NCBI GenBank assembly: GCA_014381545.1
Contig: JACNLL010000065.1
Coordinates: 1-41,581 of the forward strand
Source of the DNA: Candidatus Desulfaltia bathyphila
Lineage (GTDB): Bacteria; Desulfobacterota; Desulfobacteria; Desulfobacterales; ETH-SRB1
DNA length: 41,581 nt
Reading direction: 5' to 3'
Both the position numbers and the translations under genes were made by a program. Of this stretch, positions 9,434 through 18,144 are shown one piece after another (position 1 is the first letter of the stretch; the number at the start of each line of letters is the position of its first letter). Under the pieces are notes generated by a model that was not told where the DNA came from, ran no database searches, and saw only the letters and a program-made list of their open reading frames with translations.

Positions 9434-11475
9434 GCGATCATAATCAGGTGAAAATTGCGAAAATGGATTACAGCAAGGACAGGCCCAAGGCAAAAAACCC
9501 TCTTAAAATAATGGATTTATCCTTGCGTGACGGCCATCAGTCTTTGTTTGCTACAAGGGGACGTACTGAAGATATGATTCCTGTTGCGGAAATGATGGAT
9601 AAAGTCGGGTTCTGGGCCGTGGAAACATGGGGAGGCGCCACTTTTGACACTATGCACCGTTTTTTGAATGAGGACCCATGGGAAAGGATCAGGGTTTTAA
9701 AAAGATATTTTAAAAAGACCCCAATGTCCATGCTGCTCAGGGCGCAAAACCTGGTGGGATACAGGAATTACGCCGATGATGTTGCCAAAGCGTTTGTTGA
9801 CAGAGCTGCCGCAAACGGCATTGATGTTTTCAGGATATTTGATGCTTTAAATGACTTTCGTAACTTTAAGACGGTTGTCCCTGTTGTCAGGAAATGCAAA
9901 AAACATTTTCAGGGCTGCATATGCTTTTCAATAACCGAGCCGCGTATGGGCGGAGACGTCTATAACCTTGAATATTACGTAAATAAAGCAAAAGACCTCG
10001 AAGGGATAGGCGCGGACAGCATTTGCATAAAGGATATGGCGGGCATGATAGCCCCTTATGACGCATATGCAATTGTCAAGGCATTAAAAGCGGCTGTATC
10101 GGTTCCAGTTCATCTTCACAGCCATTTTACTTCAGGCATGGCGGACATGGCTCATTTAAAGGCTATAGAAGCGGGTGTTGACATTATTGACACCTGCCTG
10201 TCCCCTTATGCGTACCGCACATCACATCCGGCTGTTGAGCCGTTTGTTATGTCCCTTCTGGGAACGAACAGAGACACCGGATTTGATATCAAGCTACTGG
10301 CTGCCATCAACGAAATTCTTGAAAGGGATATTATTCCGAAGTACAGACACTTGCTTGACGATACAAAACTTTCGATAATCGACATCAATGTTCTTCTCCA
10401 CCAGACTCCGGGAGGGATGCTGTCCAACCTTGTCAACCAGTTGAGAGGAATGGATGCTCTTGACAGAATAGAGGATATATATGCCGAACTTCCCAGGGTC
10501 AGGAAAGATCTCGGTCAGGTTCCCCTTGTTACTCCTACCAGCCAGATTGTCGGCGTTCAGACTGTCAACAACGTCTTGTTTGACGGTGAAAAGGAGAGAT
10601 ACAAGATGATTACAGACCAGGTTAAAGCCCTGTGCTACGGCCTGTATGGAAAAACCCCTGTTCCCATTGATTCCGAAGTTAAGGCAAAAAGCTTAAAAGG
10701 CTACTCAAGGGGAGAAACGCCGATTACCTGCAGACCTGCCGAGGTTTTGGAGCCTGAGCTGAAAAAGGCCAGAGAGGATGTGAAAGACCTTGCGGTGGAT
10801 CTGGATGATGTCCTTATATATGCGCTTTATCCTGTTACAGGAAAAAGGTTTTTGAAATGGAAATACGACAAAGAGGGGCCCCCTGCGGAGGTCAAGCCAC
10901 GAACAATGGCCGATGTTAAGGCTGAGCAGAGTCTTATTAAAAAGGCCCTTGCCGGAAAGCTTGTTGAAAAGCCTGAAAAAGAGGCTCCCCTCAAGAGCGA
11001 AGGCCTGCGCAGGTTTAACGTGTTTGTTGATGATGAGTACTTCGAAGTCGGAGTGGAAGAGTCGGGAGGATCGCCGGTTGTGAGCTATGTCCAGCAGATA
11101 CCTGCATCAGCATCTGTTTCGACTGTACCGCCGGCAGCCGTAGCGCCTGTGCCTTCTGCTTCTTCTGCACCGCCTGCAGTTCCTGCACGGCCCGCGCCGG
11201 CAGCTGCTCCCGTTTCTCCACCGGTTAAGGGACCTGCGTCTGCCTCCGTGGCGCAGGGTAATGGCACCCCTCTCTCGGCTCCGATGCCCGGTATAATAAT
11301 AAGCTATAAAAAAGAGATAGGAGATGCTGTAAAGAAAGGAGAAACAATTGTTATCCTGGAGGCCATGAAGATGGAGAATGCCCTTCCGTCTCCGGCAGAC
11401 GGCATAATCAAATCCATTAATTTCAGCACAGGCGATTCTGTTGCAAATGGTGATGTGCTTTGTGTTATTGAGTGA
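9430..11475 (+). CDS. pycB: Pyruvate/oxaloacetate carboxyltransferase with biotinyl domain (PycB / OadA / transcarboxylase 5S-1.3S type)
   Basis: Transfers a carboxyl group between enzyme-bound biotin and pyruvate/oxaloacetate. Domains over 681 residues: an N-terminal HMGL-like TIM barrel (MDLSLRDGHQSLFATRGRTE near residues 29-47 with the metal-binding Asp; VETWGGATFD; HLHSHFTSGMADMAHLKAIE with metal His; catalytic Lys region CIKDMAG), the conserved PYC/OADA domain, an Ala/Pro linker of about 60 residues (roughly 560-615), and a C-terminal biotinyl domain with the biotinylated lysine in EAMKMEN (residue 647, 34 from the end). With the PccB-type protein this gives all parts of a methylmalonyl-CoA:pyruvate transcarboxylase. 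An oxaloacetate decarboxylase alpha subunit is the alternative, but no membrane beta subunit is present nearby. Confidence 0.93.
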   Translation: MSDHNQVKIAKMDYSKDRPKAKNPLKIMDLSLRDGHQSLFATRGRTEDMIPVAEMMDKVGFWAVETWGGATFDTMHRFLNEDPWERIRVLKRYFKKTPMSMLLRAQNLVGYRNYADDVAKAFVDRAAANGIDVFRIFDALNDFRNFKTVVPVVRKCKKHFQGCICFSITEPRMGGDVYNLEYYVNKAKDLEGIGADSICIKDMAGMIAPYDAYAIVKALKAAVSVPVHLHSHFTSGMADMAHLKAIEAGVDIIDTCLSPYAYRTSHPAVEPFVMSLLGTNRDTGFDIKLLAAINEILERDIIPKYRHLLDDTKLSIIDINVLLHQTPGGMLSNLVNQLRGMDALDRIEDIYAELPRVRKDLGQVPLVTPTSQIVGVQTVNNVLFDGEKERYKMITDQVKALCYGLYGKTPVPIDSEVKAKSLKGYSRGETPITCRPAEVLEPELKKAREDVKDLAVDLDDVLIYALYPVTGKRFLKWKYDKEGPPAEVKPRTMADVKAEQSLIKKALAGKLVEKPEKEAPLKSEGLRRFNVFVDDEYFEVGVEESGGSPVVSYVQQIPASASVSTVPPAAVAPVPSASSAPPAVPARPAPAAAPVSPPVKGPASASVAQGNGTPLSAPMPGIIISYKKEIGDAVKKGETIVILEAMKMENALPSPADGIIKSINFSTGDSVANGDVLCVIE

Positions 11476-11502
11476 GCAGGTAAAGAATTAAAAAGCAATC
11501 AC

Positions 11503-11530
11503 GAAAACACGAAAACACGAAGACACGAAA
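11503..11530 (+). repeat. CACGAAAA 8-mer run
   Basis: Four units (CACGAAAA twice, CACGAAGA, CACGAAAC) lie soon after the pycB stop. The motif is related to the arms of the ACCACGAAG inverted repeat. Confidence 0.65.
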
Positions 11531-11570
11531 CAGAAAAAATAAATTTCTTTGCGTTCTCTGCGACTCTGCG

Positions 11571-11691
11571 AGACCTTTGCAAAACACCAATTTTGTCATT
11601 GCGAGCGAAGCGAAGCAATCTCAAAACATGTTGATAATCCACAAGATTGCCACGTCGCTTTGCTCCTCGCAATGACAAAATTCAAAGGTCT
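11571..11691. repeat. AGACCTTTG-ended element containing CATTGCGAG palindrome, nested in another repeat
   Basis: 121 bp running from AGACCTTTGCAAAA to CAAAGGTCT. Inside, arms TTTTGTCATTGCGAGCGAAG and CTCCTCGCAATGACAAAA form a long inverted repeat of a type common in many bacterial genomes. It is flanked by the 7-bp direct duplication CTCTGCG (11564-11570 and 11692-11698). Removing the element plus one copy restores a stretch (TTTCTTTGCGTTCTCTGCGA then CTCTGCGGTGA) that matches 6093-6129 closely. A 63-codon ORF across it is a repeat artefact. Confidence 0.85.
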
Positions 11692-11739
11692 CTCTGCGGT
11701 GAATATAAAAATGGTAAAAAATTTTGAGGAAGATAGATA

Positions 11740-12936
11740 ATGCGGATACACGAATATCAGGCAAAAGAATTATTTAGAAGATACAATATTCACATACCGT
11801 ATGGAGGGATTGCCTTTGATCCTGACGAAGCCCGATCCATAGCGCGTAGAATCGGCAGCTTTCCGGTTGTTATTAAAGCCCAGATTCATGCTGGTGGGCG
11901 GGGGAAAGGCGGAGGTGTCAAGCTTGCGGAATCAACCGATGAAGTTTATAGCCTGACGCACGGCATTATCGGAACAAAGATTATTACCAGCCAGACAGGG
12001 CCTGAAGGAAAGCTTGTCAGAAAGGTGCTTGTGGAAGAGAATCTGGAAATAGATAAAGAACTTTACCTTGGCATTATTATTGACAGGAAAACTTCAAAAA
12101 TACTTATCATGGCAAGCGAGGAGGGCGGAATCGATATTGAAGATGAGACCGTTGCAATGTCTGAAAAGATAATCAGGCTTTATATTGATCCCAATATGGG
12201 AATCCAGCCTTTTCACTGCAGGGAAATCGCTTTTGACCTGAAACTTACATCTTCTGTCTGGAAGCAGTTTGTTTTAATGCTTCAGAACCTGTACAGGCTC
12301 TTTGCTGATTATGACTGCTCCCTGGTGGAGATAAATCCGCTTGTGGTCACAGCCAAACAATCTATTATAGCTCTGGATGCGAAGATAGAGATTGATGACA
12401 ATGCCCTGTTCCGTCACAGGGGCATCATTGAATATCGAGATATAGAGGAGGAAGATCCACTTGAAGTTGAAGCGTCAAGATTTAATCTCAGTTATATCAA
12501 GATGGATGGAAATGTCGGCAATATGGTAAACGGCGCCGGCCTGGCAATGGCGACCATGGATATAATAAAGCTTGCAGGCGCAGCGCCGGCTAACTTTCTT
12601 GATGTGGGCGGCGGCACTACCATTGAAATGGTTGAAAAAGGTTTCGGGATTATTCTCAGCGATAAGGATGTCAAACTGGTTTTTATAAATATTTTTGGCG
12701 GGATACTTCGTTGCGACGTGCTGGCAAAAGGGGTTGTTCAGGCTGCTGAAAAGACAGATGTAAATATACCTGTAGTAATTCGCATGAACGGAACCAATAT
12801 TGAGGAAGGCCGCAGAATTCTTTTTGAATCCAGCTTTAAGCCGATTTATACCGCCGACCTTAAGGATGCGGCGCAAAAGATTTCAGAGTTTGCAGGGCCA
12901 GGCTCTATGCTGGGCGGGGAAAGGCATAAAGTGTGA
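11740..12936 (+). CDS. sucC: Succinyl-CoA synthetase (ADP-forming), beta subunit
   Basis: Forms succinate from succinyl-CoA with substrate-level phosphorylation (or the reverse), following the mutase in propionate metabolism and also serving the TCA cycle. 398 residues, the family's usual length. It shows an N-terminal ATP-grasp domain ([45 protein letters not shown]; Mg-binding VEINPLVV) and a C-terminal CoA-ligase domain ([33 protein letters not shown]). ATG 11740 has GAGGAAG at 11727-11733. It overlaps sucD by 4 bp. Confidence 0.96.
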   Translation: MRIHEYQAKELFRRYNIHIPYGGIAFDPDEARSIARRIGSFPVVIKAQIHAGGRGKGGGVKLAESTDEVYSLTHGIIGTKIITSQTGPEGKLVRKVLVEENLEIDKELYLGIIIDRKTSKILIMASEEGGIDIEDETVAMSEKIIRLYIDPNMGIQPFHCREIAFDLKLTSSVWKQFVLMLQNLYRLFADYDCSLVEINPLVVTAKQSIIALDAKIEIDDNALFRHRGIIEYRDIEEEDPLEVEASRFNLSYIKMDGNVGNMVNGAGLAMATMDIIKLAGAAPANFLDVGGGTTIEMVEKGFGIILSDKDVKLVFINIFGGILRCDVLAKGVVQAAEKTDVNIPVVIRMNGTNIEEGRRILFESSFKPIYTADLKDAAQKISEFAGPGSMLGGERHKV

Positions 12937-13808
12937 GCATATTTGTTGATAAAAATACACGGCTGTTAGTTCAGGGAATAACCGGAAAAGAGGGGCGGTT
13001 TCACACACGTCAATGTATCGCGTACGGCACAAATGTTGTTGCAGGAGTAACCCCGGGCAAGGGAAGGGGAAAAATTGATGATATCCCTGTGTTTAATACA
13101 GTTGGCGAGGCTGTTGATAAGACCGGCGCAAACTGCAGTATAGTTTTTGCTCCTCCGCAATATGCAACCGATGCAATTGTGGAAGCGGCAGATAACGGGA
13201 TTGAAATTATCGTTGCAATTACTGAAGGTATTCCTGTTCAAGATATGATGAAAGTTAAAAATTATCTTGGGAATGTAAGGTCGCGTCTCGTGGGCCCAAA
13301 TTGTCCCGGCATTATTACACCAGGCCTGTGCAAGGTCGGCATTATGCCGGGATTTATACACAAACCAGGCGGCCCCATAGGTGTTGTGTCCCGTTCCGGC
13401 ACACTGACATACGAGGTTGTAAACCAGTTAACTTTACAGGGAATAGGACAGACTACCTGTATAGGCATTGGCGGTGATCCAATAATCGGAACAAGCTTTA
13501 TAGACTGCCTGGATGCCTTTGAAAGGGATCCTGATACAAAAGGGATCGTTATGGTCGGAGAGATTGGGGGCAGCGCGGAAGAGGAGGCAGCCGAGTTTGT
13601 CTCTAAAAATATGAAAAAAAAGGTTGTTGGCTTTATCGCCGGTTTAACAGCGCCACCGGGGCGGCGGATGGGACATGCCGGCGCAATTGTGAGCGGCGGC
13701 AATGGCACGGCACAGGAAAAAATTGCTGTAATGAAAGAAAACGGGGTTCATGTCTGCGAAGATCTATGCACCCTGGGCGAGTTTTGTGCCGAGGTATTCG
13801 AGGATTAA
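12933..13808 (+). CDS. sucD: Succinyl-CoA synthetase (ADP-forming), alpha subunit
   Basis: Partner of SucC; carries the CoA-binding Rossmann domain and the phosphohistidine. 291 residues with [14 protein letters not shown] (CoA binding), [24 protein letters not shown] and the active-site [14 protein letters not shown] (phospho-His near residue 247). It starts at GTG 12933 within GTGA, overlapping the sucC stop, so the two are translationally coupled. The nearest in-frame ATG is far inside the CoA domain, which supports the GTG. Confidence 0.96.
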   Translation: MSIFVDKNTRLLVQGITGKEGRFHTRQCIAYGTNVVAGVTPGKGRGKIDDIPVFNTVGEAVDKTGANCSIVFAPPQYATDAIVEAADNGIEIIVAITEGIPVQDMMKVKNYLGNVRSRLVGPNCPGIITPGLCKVGIMPGFIHKPGGPIGVVSRSGTLTYEVVNQLTLQGIGQTTCIGIGGDPIIGTSFIDCLDAFERDPDTKGIVMVGEIGGSAEEEAAEFVSKNMKKKVVGFIAGLTAPPGRRMGHAGAIVSGGNGTAQEKIAVMKENGVHVCEDLCTLGEFCAEVFED

Positions 13809-13811
13809 TAT

Positions 13812-14162
13812 ATGCACGAGATGGGCATTGCAATGGAGATAATCGATATCGCAATATCTTCAATACCTGATAATGTAAAAAATGCGTGCGTTGAAAAGAT
13901 CAATTTGAAGGTGGGCAAACTTGCTGCGATTGTACCGGATAGCCTTCGGTTTTGTTTTGATATTGTATCAAAAGATACACCTCTTGCCGGAGCAAAGCTG
14001 AATATTGAAGAGATTCCGGTTGTTGCAAGATGCAAGGAATGCGATTTTAAATGGACTATAAACACCCCTGTTTTTAAATGCAAAAAATGCAAAAGCGGAT
14101 TAATTGATATTGTTTCCGGAAGGGAACTTGATATAATCTCGATTGAGGTTGTGGAAGAATAG
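13812..14162 (+). CDS. hypA: Hydrogenase/urease nickel incorporation protein HypA
   Basis: Nickel chaperone delivering Ni(II) during [NiFe]-hydrogenase maturation. 116 residues beginning MHEMGIAMEI, where His2 and the N-terminal amine form the nickel site, with a zinc site of two CxxC pairs (RCKECDF and KCKKCKSG, about residues 74-95). It starts 3 bp after sucD, with the SD (GAGGA) inside the sucD end. It is probably co-transcribed with hypB 32 bp downstream. The target hydrogenase and hypC-F are not in the window. The stop codon lies in a TAGGGGGATTAA repeat copy. Confidence 0.95.
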   Translation: MHEMGIAMEIIDIAISSIPDNVKNACVEKINLKVGKLAAIVPDSLRFCFDIVSKDTPLAGAKLNIEEIPVVARCKECDFKWTINTPVFKCKKCKSGLIDIVSGRELDIISIEVVEE

Positions 14163-14194
14163 GGGGATTAATTTTAAAGCAAAAGGATATCAAC

Positions 14195-14866
14195 ATGGAA
14201 ATAAAAGTAGTTCGCAAGGTTCTGGATGTTAACGAAAAAATGGCGGAGCAAAATAGAAAATTTTTTGCGGAAAAGGGAGTTTTTGTGCTTAATGTCATGA
14301 GTTCCCCAGGATCAGGCAAGACAGCAACCCTTGAAAAAACCCTGTCTTATATCATGCCCGAGATTAAAAGCGCTGTTGTCGTGGGAGATATCTGCACTTC
14401 AAATGACGCTGATAGACTTGCCGGGACAGGAGTTCCTGTTGTGCAGGTAAATACAGATGAGTTTGGCGGCGACTGTCATCTTGCCGCTCATGTCATTGAA
14501 AAAGCGGCGGACAACATTGATCTGGATGACATTGAGCTTTTAATTGTGGAAAATATCGGGAACCTGGTTTGCCCTGCTGAATTTGACATTGGAGAAGACG
14601 CGCGCGTGGTTGTTCTTAGCGTCACAGAAGGGGAAGATAAGCCTGTAAAGTATCCTCTGATGTTTCGCGAATGTGACGCAGCGATATTAAATAAAATAGA
14701 TTTACTCCCGTATCTGGATTATGACATCAAAGAAACAATTCATAACATTAAGCAGATACATCCTGACATGCCTGTCTTTGAAATTTCGGCGACAAAGGAT
14801 AAGGGCCTTGAACCCTGGATCGAGTGGCTTAAGAGTAAAGTAAACAGTAAACAAAAGAGACTCTAA
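14195..14866 (+). CDS. hypB: Hydrogenase nickel incorporation GTPase HypB
   Basis: GTP-hydrolysing partner of HypA for nickel insertion. 223 residues: P-loop MSSPGSGKT (about 38-46), nickel/zinc site residues in VVGDICTSNDADR and GGDCHLAAH, switch region VENIGNLVCPAEFD, SVTEGEDKPVKYP, and base-specifying NKIDLLPY. The high-affinity N-terminal CxxCGC and histidine-rich stretches of some HypB proteins are absent, leaving only the G-domain metal site. RBS AAGGATA is upstream of ATG 14195. It is followed directly by a long 7-mer tract. Confidence 0.95.
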   Translation: MEIKVVRKVLDVNEKMAEQNRKFFAEKGVFVLNVMSSPGSGKTATLEKTLSYIMPEIKSAVVVGDICTSNDADRLAGTGVPVVQVNTDEFGGDCHLAAHVIEKAADNIDLDDIELLIVENIGNLVCPAEFDIGEDARVVVLSVTEGEDKPVKYPLMFRECDAAILNKIDLLPYLDYDIKETIHNIKQIHPDMPVFEISATKDKGLEPWIEWLKSKVNSKQKRL

Positions 14867-14873
14867 CTGATGA

Positions 14874-14992
14874 GGGGTCGGGGGGCAGGGGTCGGAGATC
14901 AGAGGTCAGAAGTCAGAGGTCGGAGGTCAGAAGTCTGAGATCAGAGGTCAGAAGTCTGAGATCAGAGGTCAGAAGTCTGAGGTCGGAAGTAA
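14874..14992 (+). repeat. Seventeen in-register 7-mers (GAGGTCA type) after hypB
   Basis: All 119 nt parse into 7-mers of consensus G-R-R-R-T-C-N, from GGGGTCG at 14874 to GAAGTAA at 14992. The later part has a higher-order 21-nt period (GAGATCA, GAGGTCA, GAAGTCT) repeated. The tract begins 7 nt after the hypB stop codon. Confidence 0.9.
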
Positions 14993-14994
14993 TT

Positions 14995-15049
14995 GTAGGT
15001 TGGGTTGAGTGAAGCGACACGAAGTGAAGCCTGCGCTAAACCCAACATA
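14995..15049. repeat. Inverted repeat GTAGGTTGGGTT ... AACCCAACAT
   Basis: The arms TGTTGGGTTT and GGTTGGGTT pair around a purine-rich centre containing GAAGCGACACGAAGTGAAGC. This follows directly on the 7-mer tract. A CTTCGTGCGCTTCGTGG arm follows at about 15064-15080. Confidence 0.6.
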
Positions 15050-15114
15050 AGGGCTTCAAAATTTTCGTGCGCTTCGTGGTAAAAAAGCGATTTATTAAAA
15101 ACAGGGTGATGACA

Positions 15115-15972
15115 ATGAATGTTAGAAAAGCGATCTTTGCCGGAAGCTGGTATCCTGACAGCGCCGGCGAGTGTGAAAAAGAAATTGATCATTTTATCAG
15201 GGAAATCAAAATTAAGGAACCCTTACAAGGGGAATCGATTGGAGGAGTTGTGCCCCATGCAGGGTGGTACTTTTCAGGCAGTATTGCCTGCAACGTAATC
15301 CGTTATCTAAAGGATGAAAAACATACGGATGTGATAATTATTTTTGGAATGCACCTTCATCCGGGTTCTGCCTGCTATATTATGAAAGAGGGATCGTGGG
15401 AAACCCCGTTTGGTGAAATTCCAATCGAAAAGGAGCTCGCAGAGGAGCTTGCCGGGAAATTTACATTTAATATTGAAACTCCTGACCACTTTATGCAGGA
15501 CAACACAATAGAACTTCAACTTCCTTTTATAAAATATTTTTTTAAAGATGTGAGAATCGTTCCAATGGGCGTTTCTCCTGATAAAAGCTCTCTTGAAATA
15601 GGAAAAGCAGCAGCAGAGATCGCAACAAAGCTTGGCCTTCGGGTAAAGGTTATCGGCTCCACAGATCTTACACATTATGGCACAAACTACGGGTTTATGC
15701 CCGAGGGGACCGGCCCTGCATCAATTGATTGGGTGCGCAATGAAAATGATCGCAGGATTATTGAAATTATGCTCAAAATGGATCCTGAAGGTGTTATAAC
15801 CGAAGCCTTAGCCCACCAGAACGCCTGCTGTGCCGGCGCTGCCGCAACAGCTATAGCGACCTCAAAACAGCTTGGAGCAAAACACGCAGAATCGATCGCC
15901 TATGCTACGAGCTATGATAAGAGCCCTGGCGACAGCTTTGTTGGATATACAGGGATAGTTTTTAAGGATTAA
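15115..15972 (+). CDS. MEMO1-family protein (AmmeMemoRadiSam system protein B)
   Basis: Belongs to the MEMO family, found from bacteria to humans and in bacteria often near an AMMECR1 protein and a radical-SAM protein. Its biochemical role is not settled. About 285 residues; the metal/active-site positions look intact: His in GVVPHAGWYFSG, His in IIFGMHLHPGS, the DLTHYG stretch, and Cys in HQNACCAGAA. The frame is open back to a GTG at 15067, but that part is encoded by a CTTCGTGG repeat; ATG 15115 (or 15109) after AGGGTG is preferred. The stop overlaps that of the convergent aacS by a few bases. The usual partner genes are not in the window. Confidence 0.88.
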   Translation: MNVRKAIFAGSWYPDSAGECEKEIDHFIREIKIKEPLQGESIGGVVPHAGWYFSGSIACNVIRYLKDEKHTDVIIIFGMHLHPGSACYIMKEGSWETPFGEIPIEKELAEELAGKFTFNIETPDHFMQDNTIELQLPFIKYFFKDVRIVPMGVSPDKSSLEIGKAAAEIATKLGLRVKVIGSTDLTHYGTNYGFMPEGTGPASIDWVRNENDRRIIEIMLKMDPEGVITEALAHQNACCAGAAATAIATSKQLGAKHAESIAYATSYDKSPGDSFVGYTGIVFKD

Positions 15973-17924
15973 TCTTCCAGAAGTTCCTTTATATTAGCAT
16001 AGTAATCAAGTGCCTCGGGGTTTCTTAAAGCGTCTTTATTGAGCACAGCCTGGTTGTGAATAATTTTTTTAACCGCAAGTTCAACCTTTTTCATATTATG
16101 GGTATATGGCACATCCGGCACAGCCAGGATTTTGGCCGGGACATGTCTCGGGGAGGCGCTGTTTCGGATGGTTGCTTTTATCTTATTCCTGAGATCATCA
16201 GTTAAATCAAACCCTCGGGGCATTTTTACAAACAGAATAACACGGACATCATTATTCCAGTTTTGGCCAACAACAACACTGTCTTCTATCTCTTCAATCT
16301 GTTCAATCTGACGATAGATTTCGGCTGTGCCTATCCTGACTCCTCCCGGGTTCAAGGTGGCATCTGATCGCCCGGACATAATTACACCTCCTTGATCTGT
16401 GATTTCAATATAGTCGCTATGTGCCCAGATATTTGGATAAACCTCAAAATATGCGGAATGGTATTTTTTGTTGTCCGGGTCGTTCCAGAAATAGATCGGC
16501 ATGGAAGGAAAGGCGGCTGTGCAAACCAGCTCTCCCTGCCGGTTGATAACCGGTTTTCCGTTTTCATCAAAGGCTTCGACTTTCATGGCCAGTCCTCTGC
16601 ACTGCAGCTCTCCTGCATAAACCGGGATCATGGGATTACCAAGAGCAAAACAGCCGTTTAGGTCTGAGCCCCCGGCAATTGAGGACAGCTGAATATCCTC
16701 TTTAATCTCTTTGTAAACATATTCGAAATCTTCTACGGAAAGAGGGGATCCGGTAGAAAGTACGGTTTTAAGTGATGCCAGGTTATACTCTTTACCGGGC
16801 TTTGCTCCGGCCTTTTTCAGGGCTGCAATGTATCCTGCGCTTGTTCCGAAAATGGTGATTTTTTCATTTTGCGCTATTTCCCAGAGGGCGCCGGGAACAG
16901 GGTGAAAGGGGTTGCCCTCAAACAGAACAATTGTGGCCCCAACGGCTAAAGAACTGGTCAGCCAGTTCCACATCATCCAGCCGCATGTGGTAAAATAAAA
17001 AATTGTGTCCTCTTGTTTTAAATCTGTATGGAGCATGAGTTCCTTCATGTGGTGAATAAGAATTCCGCCCGCGCCCTGAACCATACATTTCGGCAGGCCG
17101 GTAGTCCCGGAGGAATACATGATATAAAGGGGGTGGTCAAAAGGAAGCTGCTCAAATTGAATCTCCAGGCCGGTTTGCGAAGATCTGAAATTTCTATAAA
17201 GGATGGAATTCGGAATAATATCGATATCGGGACTTTGATTTGTATACGGCACAACAACGACCTTTTCAATGGACGGAAGCTCCTTTATGATATTTGAGAT
17301 ACGTTCAAGGCTGTCAAAGCGCTTCCCTTTGAAAAAGTATCCATCTGCCGTAAAAAGAACTTTAGGTTTAATCTGACCAAACCGGTCAAGAACTCCCTTT
17401 ATTCCAAAATCAGGAGAACATGAAGACCATGTTGCGCCGATGCTCGTGGCAGCCAGCATTGCAATGATTGTCTCAGGAAGATTCGGCATAAAGCCGGCCA
17501 CCCTGTCTCCCGGCTGAACACCCGCATCTCTTAAAGATATGGCCAGGCGCGCCACCTCGTCATAAAGCGCTGCATAGCTTATTTTAATGGAATCCTGATG
17601 CTCCCCCTTGAAGATTATAGCCAGCTGATCATCTCTGTAACGAAGAAGATTTTCGGCAAAATTAAGCCTGGCTCCTGAAAACCATCTGGCTCCGGGCATT
17701 TTGCCAGGATCATCAACTACCTGATCAAATGGTTTTGATGCTTTAATTTCGCCGAATTCCCACATCGATTCCCAGAAATCAGGGATATTTTCAATCGACC
17801 ATTGATAGAGAGAATCATAATCGGCTAAATTCAGGCCGTACTTATTATTAACAACATGCATGAATCTGTACATGTTTGAACTTCTGATTCTTTTTTCCGA
17901 AGGTTTCCATAATAGTTTGGACAT
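15969..17924 (-). CDS. aacS: Acetoacetyl-CoA synthetase (acetoacetate--CoA ligase)
   Basis: ATP-dependent activation of acetoacetate to its CoA thioester, feeding ketone bodies or poly-hydroxybutyrate carbon into acetyl-CoA. 651 residues, the usual length. The N-terminal ACAS_N-like region (SKLLWKPSEKRI...FWESMWEF) is characteristic of acetoacetyl- rather than acetyl-CoA synthetase. ANL motifs are YIMYSSGTTGLPKCMVQ (P-loop), CGWMMWN, the hinge region HSDYIEITDQGG, and C-terminal NMKKVELAVKK with the catalytic/acetylatable lysine. The ATG is preceded by GGAAGT on the minus strand. It is convergent with the MEMO-family gene, with overlapping stop codons. Confidence 0.93.
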   Translation of the reverse strand: MSKLLWKPSEKRIRSSNMYRFMHVVNNKYGLNLADYDSLYQWSIENIPDFWESMWEFGEIKASKPFDQVVDDPGKMPGARWFSGARLNFAENLLRYRDDQLAIIFKGEHQDSIKISYAALYDEVARLAISLRDAGVQPGDRVAGFMPNLPETIIAMLAATSIGATWSSCSPDFGIKGVLDRFGQIKPKVLFTADGYFFKGKRFDSLERISNIIKELPSIEKVVVVPYTNQSPDIDIIPNSILYRNFRSSQTGLEIQFEQLPFDHPLYIMYSSGTTGLPKCMVQGAGGILIHHMKELMLHTDLKQEDTIFYFTTCGWMMWNWLTSSLAVGATIVLFEGNPFHPVPGALWEIAQNEKITIFGTSAGYIAALKKAGAKPGKEYNLASLKTVLSTGSPLSVEDFEYVYKEIKEDIQLSSIAGGSDLNGCFALGNPMIPVYAGELQCRGLAMKVEAFDENGKPVINRQGELVCTAAFPSMPIYFWNDPDNKKYHSAYFEVYPNIWAHSDYIEITDQGGVIMSGRSDATLNPGGVRIGTAEIYRQIEQIEEIEDSVVVGQNWNNDVRVILFVKMPRGFDLTDDLRNKIKATIRNSASPRHVPAKILAVPDVPYTHNMKKVELAVKKIIHNQAVLNKDALRNPEALDYYANIKELLED

Positions 17925-17949
17925 GATTTACTTCCACCATATTGTAAGT

Positions 17950-18144
17950 GACTAAAGTGAGCTAAAGTGCCTAAAATGCCTAAAGTTGTGGTACGCCTTC
18001 GGCGTGCTATAGATTTTAAGGGCTTGGTTATAAGTTCAGATAGAAACAAAGTGAGCAAAGTTGTATGGTGAAAAAAAATTAAAATTGGCAGCGCCGAAGG
18101 CGCATTCCTTAACTTTAGGCACTTATGTCCGCACCAAAGGTGCG
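17950..18144. repeat. Inverted-repeat element with three short GC hairpins (between the HD-domain gene and aacS)
   Basis: Runs of about 9 nt (GTGACTAAA, GTGCCTAAA, ATGCCTAAA) at 17950-17985 face the complementary CTTTAGGCACTTA at 18112-18124. Three small perfect hairpins lie at 17993-18005 (ACGCC-TTC-GGCGT), 18091-18103 (GCGCC-GAA-GGCGC) and 18130-18144 (CGCACC-AAA-GGTGCG). The last abuts the stop codon of the HD-domain gene. No ORF is visible. Confidence 0.7.

Noticed and set aside
11549-11740. 63-codon ORF (CHCERSEAIS...)
   Set aside because: A translation of the CATTGCGAG palindromic repeat; the same peptide artefact occurs in many genomes.
14874-14992. CRISPR array
   Set aside because: The units are contiguous 7-mers with no spacers, and no cas gene is present.
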